Source: Pseudarthrobacter polychromogenes
Lineage (GTDB): Bacteria; Actinomycetota; Actinomycetes; Actinomycetales; Micrococcaceae
Length of the DNA stretch: 64,000 bases
Direction of reading: 5' to 3'
NCBI RefSeq assembly: GCF_014644495.1
Contig: NZ_BMKU01000008.1
Location: forward strand, 1-64,000
The position numbers and the translations under genes are program-made. Position 1 is the first letter of the stretch. Each line of letters begins with the position of its first letter. This document shows positions 52,212 through 60,181 of this stretch, piece after piece. A model generated the notes under the pieces. The model was not told the origin of the DNA. It saw nothing but the letters and a program-made list of their open reading frames with translations, and made no database searches.

Positions 52212-53843
52212 ATGACGAAGAGCAACAAAGCACTGCACGGCGCAATCGCGCTGGCAGGCATTTCCGCCCTCGCACTGACTGCCTGCACGGGCCCCTCAGG
52301 CGGCGGCGGAACCTCGACCGGCGATACCGGGGGTGGCGCCATCACATACGGCACCACGGACAAAGTGGTCACCCTGGATCCGGCCGGATCCTATGACGGC
52401 GGATCCTTCATGGTCATGAACCAGATCTACCCGTTCCTGCTCAATTACAAACCCGGCACTGCCGATGCCACCCCGGACATCGCCGAGTCGGCCTCCTTCA
52501 CCAGCCCCACCGAATACACCGTGAAGCTCAAGCCCGGCCTGAAGTTCGCCAACGGCAACACGCTGGATTCCTCCGACGTCGTGTTTTCCTTCAACCGCGT
52601 CAAGACGATCGACGACCCCAACGGGCCGGCGTCACTGCTCGCCAACATGGAAAAGATCGAGGCGACGGACGCCAACACCGTGGTGTTCACCCTTGCAGCC
52701 GGAAACGACCAGGTGTTCCCGGGCGTGCTTGCCTCCAACCCCGGTCCGATCGTGGACGAGGAAGTCTTCCCGGCGGACAAGATCATGGACGACGACGCCA
52801 TCATTGCGGCCAAGCCGTTCGCCGGCCAGTACACGATTGAAAGCTACAAGAAGAACGAACTGGTCAGCTTCAAGCCCAACCCGGACTATCAGGGGCTGCT
52901 GGGCGCTGCATCCAACGACGGCGCCACCCTCAAGCACTACGCGGACCCGAACAACCTGAAGCTCGATGTCCAGCAGGGCAACATCGACGTCGCCGGGCGC
53001 ATCCTTACCGCCACCGACGTCGCAGACCTTGAAGGCGACGACAAGGTGAAGGTCCACAAGGGCCCGGGCGGGGAACTGCGCTACATGGTCTTCAACTTCG
53101 ACACCATGCCGTTCGGCGCGAAGACCCCGGAAGCCGATCCTGCCAAGGCCCTTGCCGTCCGCCAGGCCATCGCCCACCTCGTTGACCGCGACGTTATCGC
53201 CTCCCAGGTCTTCAAGGACACCTACACCCCGGTCTACTCCTACGTGCCCAAGGAATTCGAAGGCGCAACCGAGCCGCTGAAGAGCCTCTACGGTGACGGG
53301 AGCGGCAAGCCGAGCCTGGACAAGGCAAAGCAGGTCCTGGCCGATGCCGGCATCACCTCGGTGGTTGACGTGAAGCTGCAGTACACGGACCGCTACGGCA
53401 CCTCCGCGGCCGACGAGTACGCGCTGGTCAAGGAACAGCTCGAAAAGTCAGGGCTCTTCACCGTCGACCTCAAGTCCACAGAGTGGACCACCTACACCAA
53501 GGAACGCCGGGCCGACGCCTACCCCGTGTACCAGCTGGGCTGGTTCCCGGACTATTCGGACGCGGACAACTACCTGACGCCGTTCTTCATCCCGGGCAAC
53601 TTCCTCGGCAACCACTACGAGAACCCGGCCGTGACGGACATCGTGAAGCAGCAGCTGGTCACCACGGACAAGGCTGAGCGGAGCGAACTCCTGGGCGAGG
53701 CCCAGGAAGCCATCGCCAAGGACCTCTCCACGCTGCCGCTGCTGCAGGGCGCCCAGGTCATGGTGGCCGGAACGGATGTCCAGGGAGTCGAAAAGACCCT
53801 CGATGCCTCGTTCAAGACCCGTCTTGGCGTGATGTCCAAGTAA
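52212..53843 (+). CDS. Peptide ABC transporter, substrate-binding lipoprotein (family 5)
   Basis: 543 aa. The signal peptide ends at the lipobox LTAC (Cys25), followed by a Gly/Thr-rich linker. The family-5 fold is seen in TLDPAGSYDGGSFMVMNQIYPFLL, YTVKLKPGLKFANGNTLDSSDVVFSFNRV, VRQAIAHLVDRDVIASQVF, and YPVYQLGWFPDYSDADNY. Ligands of this family are mostly oligopeptides, sometimes opines or metals. It is the first gene of the operon. The 142-nt gap after it holds a very stable hairpin, which fits higher expression of the binding protein than of the membrane parts. Confidence 0.92.
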   Translation: MTKSNKALHGAIALAGISALALTACTGPSGGGGTSTGDTGGGAITYGTTDKVVTLDPAGSYDGGSFMVMNQIYPFLLNYKPGTADATPDIAESASFTSPTEYTVKLKPGLKFANGNTLDSSDVVFSFNRVKTIDDPNGPASLLANMEKIEATDANTVVFTLAAGNDQVFPGVLASNPGPIVDEEVFPADKIMDDDAIIAAKPFAGQYTIESYKKNELVSFKPNPDYQGLLGAASNDGATLKHYADPNNLKLDVQQGNIDVAGRILTATDVADLEGDDKVKVHKGPGGELRYMVFNFDTMPFGAKTPEADPAKALAVRQAIAHLVDRDVIASQVFKDTYTPVYSYVPKEFEGATEPLKSLYGDGSGKPSLDKAKQVLADAGITSVVDVKLQYTDRYGTSAADEYALVKEQLEKSGLFTVDLKSTEWTTYTKERRADAYPVYQLGWFPDYSDADNYLTPFFIPGNFLGNHYENPAVTDIVKQQLVTTDKAERSELLGEAQEAIAKDLSTLPLLQGAQVMVAGTDVQGVEKTLDASFKTRLGVMSK

Positions 53844-53874
53844 GTCGACCGAACCATCCGGCTCTGACCGCACA

Positions 53875-53923
53875 CGGGGCGGGACACGGTGCGCCTGTTG
53901 CCAGGCGCCCGTGTCCCGCCCCG
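53875..53923 (+). terminator. Very stable intra-operon hairpin between binding protein and permease
   Basis: A 15-bp outer stem (53875-53889 with 53909-53923; CGGGGCGGGACACGG and its complement) and a 7-bp inner stem (GCGCCTG/CAGGCGC) around TTGC, with a single bulged T at 53890. There is no T-run. It is probably an attenuator or a 3'-end stabiliser for the binding-protein message. Confidence 0.65.
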
Positions 53924-53985
53924 CGGGCTGGACGGGATGCGGTGCCGGCCCGCCGCGGGCACCGCAAAGACAACCTGAGGTACCC

Positions 53986-55077
53986 ATGACGACATTGATT
54001 GACGCGCCACCAACTGACGCGGACGGACTGCTCCCGGCCGCCAAAAAATCATCCGGCGGTGGATTGGGACAGTACATCCTGGTCCGGTTCCTGCTGATCT
54101 TCCCCACCATCTTCATCCTGGTAACCATGGTCTTCTTCCTGATGAGGATCACCGGCGACCCCATCACCGCAGCCATGGGAGGACGCCTGCCGGCGGACCA
54201 GCTCCAGGAGCGGATCCAGGCGGCCGGCTACGACCGGCCCATCCTGGTCCAGTACTTCGAGTACCTCGGCCAGCTGGCCACCGGCAACTTCGGCCGGACG
54301 CTCACGGACAACCGCGCCGTCTCCGAAATGCTGACAACCTACGGCTCGGCCACCCTGGAGCTGAGCATCAACGCACTGCTCGTCGCCCTCGTGGTTGGCA
54401 TTCCGCTGGGCATGGTGGCGGCCCACCGCCGGGACAAGGCGCCGGACGCCGTCCTGCGGGTCTTCGCCATTCTTTGCTACGCGACCCCCGTGTTTTTCGC
54501 CGGCATGCTGCTGAAGCTGACCTTCTCGGTTTGGCTCGGCTGGCTGCCGGTGGCAGGGCGGGCCAGGACGTCCAGCGAACTGGCCTTGACGTCACTGGAG
54601 GCACCCACCGGAATCTACTGGCTGGACGCGCTTCGAAGCGGCAACATGGCCGCCCTGGGAGATGTCATGGCCCACGCCGTCCTGCCCGCGGTGGCGCTGG
54701 GGCTGCTGACAGCCGGCATCTTCCTCCGCCTTGTCAGGACCAACGTCATCGGCACCCTGGGCAGGGACTACATTGAGGCCGGCCGGTCCAGGGGCGTCAG
54801 CGAATACCGCCTGGTCACCAAGCATGCCTACAAGCCCGCACTGATACCCATCATCACGGTGATGGGCCTGCAAATAGCAGTGATGCTCGGCGGGGCGGTG
54901 CTGACCGAGAAGACATTCGAATGGAAAGGCCTGGGATTCCAGCTCGCCAACTACCTCACGGCCCGTGACTTCGTGGCCGTGCAAGGCATCGTGGTGCTGC
55001 TCGCCATCATCGTGGCCATGACCAACTTCATCGTGGACATCATCGCCGCGCTGATCGATCCCCGCGTGAGGTACTGA
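53986..55077 (+). CDS. Peptide ABC transporter, permease (DppB-like)
   Basis: 363 aa from ATG 53986 (TGAGGT 4 nt upstream). A Ser/Gly-containing cytosolic start is followed by the first helix (VRFLLIFPTIFILVTMVFFLMRI) and then QLQERIQAAGYDRPILVQYFEYLGQLATGNFG, typical of the B-type subunit. The EAA coupling loop is DYIEAGRSRGVSEYRLVTKHAYKPALIPI. It pairs with the next permease, whose start is 2 nt after this stop. Confidence 0.93.
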   Translation: MTTLIDAPPTDADGLLPAAKKSSGGGLGQYILVRFLLIFPTIFILVTMVFFLMRITGDPITAAMGGRLPADQLQERIQAAGYDRPILVQYFEYLGQLATGNFGRTLTDNRAVSEMLTTYGSATLELSINALLVALVVGIPLGMVAAHRRDKAPDAVLRVFAILCYATPVFFAGMLLKLTFSVWLGWLPVAGRARTSSELALTSLEAPTGIYWLDALRSGNMAALGDVMAHAVLPAVALGLLTAGIFLRLVRTNVIGTLGRDYIEAGRSRGVSEYRLVTKHAYKPALIPIITVMGLQIAVMLGGAVLTEKTFEWKGLGFQLANYLTARDFVAVQGIVVLLAIIVAMTNFIVDIIAALIDPRVRY

Positions 55078-55079
55078 CC

Positions 55080-56093
55080 ATGAGCATCCCGGCCGTTCCC
55101 GTTCCGATGGAAAGTCCACGGGCTCCCTGGTACCGCCGCCTGCCGGTGGTCTCACACTTCAACAAAAGCGTTGGCCTCCAGCGCGGCATGCTGGTCGCGG
55201 GGCTGGTCCTCACCGGCCTGTTCGTCCTGACGGCGCTTTTCGCACCGTTGCTGGCACCCTACGGTTTCTCCCAGCTTTCCGACGCCGACGGCAACTTCCC
55301 CACGCAGCAGGCCCCAGGCGGCAAGCACCTTTTGGGGACGACCGTGGGCGGTTACGACGTCCTCTCGCGGGTCATCTGGGGCGCACAGACGGCGATCATG
55401 GTGATCGTCGTCGCCGTGTCCATGTCCATCGTCGTCGGCGTTGTCCTGGGCCTGGTCAGCGGTTACCTCGGCGGGTGGCTCGACCGGATCCTGGTGGTCA
55501 TTGCCGACGCCGTGTACGCCTTCCCGTCACTGCTGGTGGCCATTGTCATGGCCATCGTCATCAGCGGCGGACAGTCCAGCCTCATCGGCGGCATCTTCGC
55601 TGCCGGCACGGCCATCACGCTGGTCTTCATTCCGCAGTATTTCCGGGTCATCAGGGCCGAGACCGTCAGGCTGAAGGCTGAGCCCTTCGTGGAGTCCGCC
55701 AAAGTGGTGGGAGCATCCAACATCCGCATCATGACCCGCCATATCTACCGCAACGCCACCCGGACCCTGCCGCTGATCTTCACCCTGAACGCCTCCGAAG
55801 CCATCCTCACCCTGGCCGGCCTTGGCTTTCTGGGCTTCGGCATTGAGCCCAGTTCGGCCGCGGAGTGGGGCTTCGACCTCAACAAGGCGCTCGCCGACAC
55901 CACGTCCGGCATCTGGTGGACCGGCCTGTTCCCCGGCCTTGCCATCGTGCTGACCGTGGTGGGCCTGACCCTGGTGGGCGAGAGCATCAACGACCTGAAC
56001 GATCCACGCCTCCGCGGCCGCAAGAGCACGGGCAGCAGTTCCCCGGCGCCGGTGGACAACGCCGCCATCGCAACCGAAGTGAGGGCATCATGA
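55080..56093 (+). CDS. Peptide ABC transporter, permease (DppC-like)
   Basis: 337 aa. Helices begin at MLVAGLVLTGLFVLTALFAPLLAPYG. HLLGTTVGGYDVLSRVIWGAQTAIMV is the C-type subunit hallmark. The EAA loop is PFVESAKVVGASNIRIMTRHIYRNATRTLPLI. Its stop overlaps the ATPase start (ATGA), so translation is coupled. A Ser/Pro/Ala tail of about 25 residues is cytosolic. Confidence 0.93.
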   Translation: MSIPAVPVPMESPRAPWYRRLPVVSHFNKSVGLQRGMLVAGLVLTGLFVLTALFAPLLAPYGFSQLSDADGNFPTQQAPGGKHLLGTTVGGYDVLSRVIWGAQTAIMVIVVAVSMSIVVGVVLGLVSGYLGGWLDRILVVIADAVYAFPSLLVAIVMAIVISGGQSSLIGGIFAAGTAITLVFIPQYFRVIRAETVRLKAEPFVESAKVVGASNIRIMTRHIYRNATRTLPLIFTLNASEAILTLAGLGFLGFGIEPSSAAEWGFDLNKALADTTSGIWWTGLFPGLAIVLTVVGLTLVGESINDLNDPRLRGRKSTGSSSPAPVDNAAIATEVRAS

Positions 56094-57814
56094 CCGTCAA
56101 CATCGATCCATTGTCCGGGCGGAGCCCCAACGGGGAGCCCGACGACGGCCGCCCCGTTCTCGACATCGACCACCTCCAGGTCACGTTCGCCACGGACGGC
56201 GGTCCGGTGCAGGCAGTCAAGGACGTCAGCCTGGAGGTCAGGAAGGGGGAGGTGCTGGCGATCGTGGGGGAGTCCGGATCCGGCAAGACGGTCACCGCCA
56301 AGACCATCCTGGGCCTGCTCCCGGAAACGGCCAGCAGTTCCGGGGCGGTGCTGATCAACGGGGCCGACGTCATCAGCGTCAGCGCCGCCCGGCTCCGCCA
56401 GATCCGCGGCCGGGACGTTGCCATGGTGTTCCAGGAACCGTCCACCGCACTGAACCCGGTGTTCACCGTGGGCTGGCAGATCGCCGAAGGCATCCGGGCG
56501 CACACCGGAAGCGACGGGAAGCGGGTTTCAGCCAAGGAGGCCAAATCCCGGGCCATTGAAGCGCTGCGCAAGGTGGGCATCCCCGATCCGGAACACCGGG
56601 TCAACTATTACCCCCACCAGTTCTCGGGCGGGCAGAAGCAGCGGGTGGTCATCGCCGCGGCACTGGCCCTGAATCCCGGGCTTATTGTCGCCGATGAGCC
56701 CACCACGGCCCTGGACGTCACAGTGCAGGCGGAAATCCTGGAACTGCTCAGGGACCTGCGGGACAAGTACGGCACGTCCATTGTGCTCATCACGCACAAC
56801 ATGGGGGTGGTGGCGGACCTGGCCGACCGGGTGGTGGTGATGTACCAGGGCGACGTGGTGGAGGAGGCTCCGGCCCGCACCCTGTTCGCAGAACCGCGGC
56901 AGGACTACACCCGCAGCCTCCTCGCCGCGGTGCCGCACCTCGGACGGAACTCCGCCTCCGCAGGACTGGCCAGCCGGGCCCACCAGGAGGAGGAAGTCCT
57001 CGTGGAGGCCAACAACCTGTCCATCGAGTATCCGGGGAGGCTGGGAACACCGGCTTTCAAGGCAGTGGACAGGGTCAGCTTTACGCTGTCCAGGGGCGAA
57101 GTGTTCGGCCTGGTGGGGGAGTCCGGCTCCGGGAAGACCACCATCGGGCGGGCCATCGCCGGCCTCAACAGGACCACCGGCGGAAGCCTGAAGGTGCTGG
57201 GATACGAGATGCTGAACCTCAAGGAACGGACCTTCAAGCCGCTCCGCAAGGACATAGGGTTTGTGTTCCAGGACCCGGCGGCGTCCTTCAACCCGCAGCT
57301 GACCATCGGGGACTGCATCGCCGAACCCATGGTCATCCACACGAAGCCAAGCCCGGCGCAGACTCGCAAACGCGTCGGCGAGCTGCTTGAATCAGTCCAG
57401 CTCCCGGCGTCGTACTCGGCACGGTACCCGCATGAACTGTCCGGCGGCCAGCGTCAGCGGGCTTCGCTGGCTCGGGCACTCAGCCTGAATCCCCGGTTGC
57501 TGATCGCCGATGAGCCGACGTCCGCACTGGATGTTTCGGTGCAGGCCAAGGTCCTGGAACTGTTCAGGGACATCCAGCAGGAGTTTGGCTTCGCCTGCCT
57601 GTTCATCAGCCATGACCTCGCGGTGGTGGACACGCTCTCCTCCTGGGTGGGCGTCCTCTATAAGGGCAGGCTCGTGGAGCAGGGGATCGGCAGCCAGGTG
57701 ATGGGAAACCCGCAGCACGACTACACCCGGCGGCTTATCGCGTCCCTGCCCGTACCGGATCCGCAGGAACAGGCGAAGCGGAGGGAAGCGCACCGCGCCC
57801 TGCTGGGCATCTGA
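56090..57814 (+). CDS. Peptide ABC transporter, fused double ATP-binding protein (DppD-DppF)
   Basis: 574 aa. Two complete ATPase domains in one chain: Walker A GESGSGKT at 60-67 and again at 343-350; signatures FSGGQKQR and LSGGQRQR; Walker B LIVADEPTTALD and LLIADEPTSALD. It stands in for the separate D and F subunits of most peptide importers and drives the two permeases upstream. Each half ends with the oligopeptide-type C-terminal extension (QDYTRSLLAAVP and HDYTRRLIASLPVPDP). A strong terminator follows. Confidence 0.94.
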   Translation: MTVNIDPLSGRSPNGEPDDGRPVLDIDHLQVTFATDGGPVQAVKDVSLEVRKGEVLAIVGESGSGKTVTAKTILGLLPETASSSGAVLINGADVISVSAARLRQIRGRDVAMVFQEPSTALNPVFTVGWQIAEGIRAHTGSDGKRVSAKEAKSRAIEALRKVGIPDPEHRVNYYPHQFSGGQKQRVVIAAALALNPGLIVADEPTTALDVTVQAEILELLRDLRDKYGTSIVLITHNMGVVADLADRVVVMYQGDVVEEAPARTLFAEPRQDYTRSLLAAVPHLGRNSASAGLASRAHQEEEVLVEANNLSIEYPGRLGTPAFKAVDRVSFTLSRGEVFGLVGESGSGKTTIGRAIAGLNRTTGGSLKVLGYEMLNLKERTFKPLRKDIGFVFQDPAASFNPQLTIGDCIAEPMVIHTKPSPAQTRKRVGELLESVQLPASYSARYPHELSGGQRQRASLARALSLNPRLLIADEPTSALDVSVQAKVLELFRDIQQEFGFACLFISHDLAVVDTLSSWVGVLYKGRLVEQGIGSQVMGNPQHDYTRRLIASLPVPDPQEQAKRREAHRALLGI

Positions 57815-57845
57815 GCGGCAGGACTCGGCGCCGCGTCGGAGCCCG

Positions 57846-57878
57846 AAGCGCCGGTGCCGGATACCGGCACCGGCGCTT
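57846..57878 (+). terminator. Terminator of the peptide transporter operon
   Basis: A 15-bp perfect stem, AAGCGCCGGTGCCGG (57846-57860) with its complement (57864-57878) around ATA; no T-run. Confidence 0.82.
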
Positions 57879-57907
57879 AACACCCGGGTGATTCCGGTGC
57901 CTGCCCA

Positions 57908-57913
57908 TAGACT
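57908..57913 (+). promoter_or_regulatory. -10 element of the chorismate mutase gene (leaderless)
   Basis: TAGACT, exactly 6 nt before the ATG at 57920. Confidence 0.6.
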
Positions 57914-57919
57914 TGAACC

Positions 57920-58327
57920 ATGACGCAGCACAACCTTCACACTCCTGACGCCGATGACTACGACCCCTCAGCAAGTTCGCTGGCGGACCAGGTGGACCAG
58001 TCGGTGATGGCTGAACTGCTCTCCATCCGTTCAAGCATCGACAACATTGATGCCACCCTGGTCTACCTGCTGGCCGAGCGCTTCAAGGCCACCCAGAAAG
58101 TGGGCTTCCTCAAGGCCGCCCACCGGCTCCCCGCCGGGGACCCCGGCCGTGAGGCCGCCCAGATCGCCAGGCTTCGCCGCCTCGCCGAGGACGCCCACCT
58201 GGACCCTGCCTTTGCCGAGAAGTTCCTCAATTTCATCATCGGGGAAGTCATAAGGCACCATGAGGCCATCGCGGAAGACCACGAGGCAGCCTCGGGCCAG
58301 CACCCGCAGGCATCAGCCCTCGCGTGA
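57920..58327 (+). CDS. Chorismate mutase (AroQ type)
   Basis: 135 aa, all-helical. The AroQ core is LLSIRSSIDNIDATLVYLLAERFKATQKVGFLKA, with Arg and Lys residues placed to bind chorismate, then LDPAFAEKFLNFIIGEVIRHHEAI. It converts chorismate to prephenate for Phe/Tyr synthesis. No signal peptide is present, so it is cytosolic. Actinobacterial AroQ is often activated by binding DAHP synthase; that gene is not here. The stop overlaps the next start (GTGA). Confidence 0.9.
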   Translation: MTQHNLHTPDADDYDPSASSLADQVDQSVMAELLSIRSSIDNIDATLVYLLAERFKATQKVGFLKAAHRLPAGDPGREAAQIARLRRLAEDAHLDPAFAEKFLNFIIGEVIRHHEAIAEDHEAASGQHPQASALA

Positions 58328-59397
58328 GCATGGTCGAAAGGCATGAACCCCGTGGCGGTGCCTCCTCACCGGCGCCCGCTCCGCCGCGGGAAGTGACGGC
58401 CACTGCGCTGGGACCGTGGCCGGGCGAAGACCCCGTGGAGGCCGCCCGGATCATCCGGGGCGAACTCGGCAGCCCGCACCTGCCCTTCCTCGCCGAACTG
58501 CCGGACCGCGGAGTTGGTTCCGATGCCCTGGGGCGTACGGCCAGCCTCCTTGCCGAGCTGGCCGTCGACGTCCAGCCCTATGGGTGGCGGCTGGTCGACC
58601 GTCCCGGCAAGGACTTCCGCCGCGCCGCGTCAGCCCTGGCCACGGACATCAACGTCCTCGCCGACGTGGCCGGAGCCGAGGAACGGCCTGCCGCAGAGAT
58701 CAAGGTCCAGCTGGTGGGGCCCCTGAGCCTGGCGGCCGGGCTCCACCTGCACAACGGCGAGCGTGCCCTCCTCGACTACGGCGCCCGGCGGGACCTTGCG
58801 GCCTCGCTTGCCGCGGGTGTGGGCGGGTACCTCTCCCGGGTGGCGGCCGCCGTACCGGGCGCGCGCCTGGTAGTCCAGGTGGACGAGCCGGAGATCGCCG
58901 CGGTGCTGGCCGGCACCATTCCCACCTCCAGCGGCTACCGCACCCTCCGGGCGGTGCCGGCGTCTGAAGCACGCGAATCGTGGCGGCTGGTCCTTGACGC
59001 CCTGCGGGCCGCGGGCGCCGCCGAAGCGGTGATCGCCGTTCCCGAGGTGGAAGCTCCCTTCGAACAGATCCTGGCTGCCGGAGCGGACGGCATAGCTGTT
59101 CCTTTGAAAGCCCTGACGTCCCGGCAGTGGGAGCAGCTGGCTGGAGCGGTGGAATCAGGCTCAAGCCTGTGGCTCGGCGCCGTGGAGGCAGCCGGCGGGG
59201 CGCTGCCCAAGGTCGCTGAATCGGTGGAGGCCGTGTGGCGGCCCTGGCGGCAGCTGGGCCTTTCGGCACACACTCTGGCCTCCATCCGGGTGACACCATC
59301 GGCCGGGCTCGCCGGCGGCTCGCCGTCGCAGGCCACAGCGGTGCTTGGCAGGCTTACCCAGCTTGCGGACGGGCTGAACCAGCTCGCCCAGGGCTAG
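58324..59397 (+). CDS. MetE C-terminal-like protein (cobalamin-independent methionine synthase superfamily)
   Basis: 357 aa, GTG start overlapping the chorismate mutase stop. It resembles the single-domain MetE-like proteins of Actinobacteria (Rv3015c type): a barrel with HLPFLAELPDRGVGSDALGRT, KVQLVGPLSLAAGL, and LVVQVDEPEIAAVLAG. The last is the segment that in MetE carries the substrate Asp. The His/Cys/Cys zinc ligands of true MetE are not evident; there is almost no Cys in the protein. Real methionine synthesis is therefore doubtful. In M. tuberculosis ligA follows; here a minus-strand gene does. Confidence 0.75.
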   Translation: MSMVERHEPRGGASSPAPAPPREVTATALGPWPGEDPVEAARIIRGELGSPHLPFLAELPDRGVGSDALGRTASLLAELAVDVQPYGWRLVDRPGKDFRRAASALATDINVLADVAGAEERPAAEIKVQLVGPLSLAAGLHLHNGERALLDYGARRDLAASLAAGVGGYLSRVAAAVPGARLVVQVDEPEIAAVLAGTIPTSSGYRTLRAVPASEARESWRLVLDALRAAGAAEAVIAVPEVEAPFEQILAAGADGIAVPLKALTSRQWEQLAGAVESGSSLWLGAVEAAGGALPKVAESVEAVWRPWRQLGLSAHTLASIRVTPSAGLAGGSPSQATAVLGRLTQLADGLNQLAQG

Positions 59398-59421
59398 CCG
59401 GCGCGGCTTTCGCCAGCGGCG

Positions 59422-60135
59422 TCAGACCCGGTTCTCCCAGCGGTCCGGCTGCGCGTAGCGCGGCAGGAAGCTTTGGGCTGAGCTGCCGCCGCTGTAGGGG
59501 CGCAGCCGGTAGTCGAAGCTGCCGGCGTAGACCAGGACCAGGCCGATCTGCGGCTGGATGACCTTCACCTGGATCCGGTGTTTACCGGCGGGACCTTCTG
59601 CCGGGTCCCACCACTGTTCTGCGTATGCTTTGGCGTCCAGGGCGGCAGGAAGGGGGATACGGAGGGGACCCAGGAGGAGCCGGGATGCTTCCGATACGCC
59701 CCGGAGCCGGCCCTCTGCCGTGACACTCAGGTTCAGGTCGGTGACCAGCCGCCGGTACCGGCCCACGTAATCCACCAGCTGGGGTGCACCGTTCCGGCGG
59801 GCGGCGCTTGTGGTGTCCTGGAAGATGCGGGTGCGCCCAGGGAACCGGATCTCACGGCGGGCCGTGAGGCTGGAGCGGCCAAAAGGGTCCTGGTGGGCGT
59901 GGTTCTCGATGCGGAACGGAATGTTCTCGCCGTACTCGGGAAAGAAGGCTTCCTCCCCGCTGGTCAGCCGCAGCAAAGGCCGGAGCCATTCCTGACGGCA
60001 GCCCACGACGTCGAACGTTCCTTCTCCCACGCCGTAGCGGCCCGAGCCCGGCACCAGGGAGAAGTAGTCCTGCAGCTCGGGCTGCAGGCGCGAAAAGTCC
60101 GCGCCGAGGGCCTGCTGGTAGATGGGAACGTTCAT
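59422..60135 (-). CDS. DUF4166-like protein of unknown function
   Basis: 237 aa, AGGAGGTT just upstream of the ATG. Features: IYQQALGADFSRLQPELQDYF at the start, GRSSLTARREIRFPGRTRIF in the middle, a region RLRGVSEASRLLLGPLRIPLP, and FDYRLRPYSGG near the end. I assign DUF4166 with moderate confidence from memory of the family pattern. No membrane helix or signal is seen. It is the last gene of the minus-strand DUF4129-DUF4350-MoxR-DUF58 cluster (46 nt after DUF58). Confidence 0.6.
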   Translation of the reverse strand: MNVPIYQQALGADFSRLQPELQDYFSLVPGSGRYGVGEGTFDVVGCRQEWLRPLLRLTSGEEAFFPEYGENIPFRIENHAHQDPFGRSSLTARREIRFPGRTRIFQDTTSAARRNGAPQLVDYVGRYRRLVTDLNLSVTAEGRLRGVSEASRLLLGPLRIPLPAALDAKAYAEQWWDPAEGPAGKHRIQVKVIQPQIGLVLVYAGSFDYRLRPYSGGSSAQSFLPRYAQPDRWENRV

Positions 60136-60181
60136 GGGGAACCTCCTGCTGGGAAAGCGGCTGGAACAAGGTGCTGTGACC

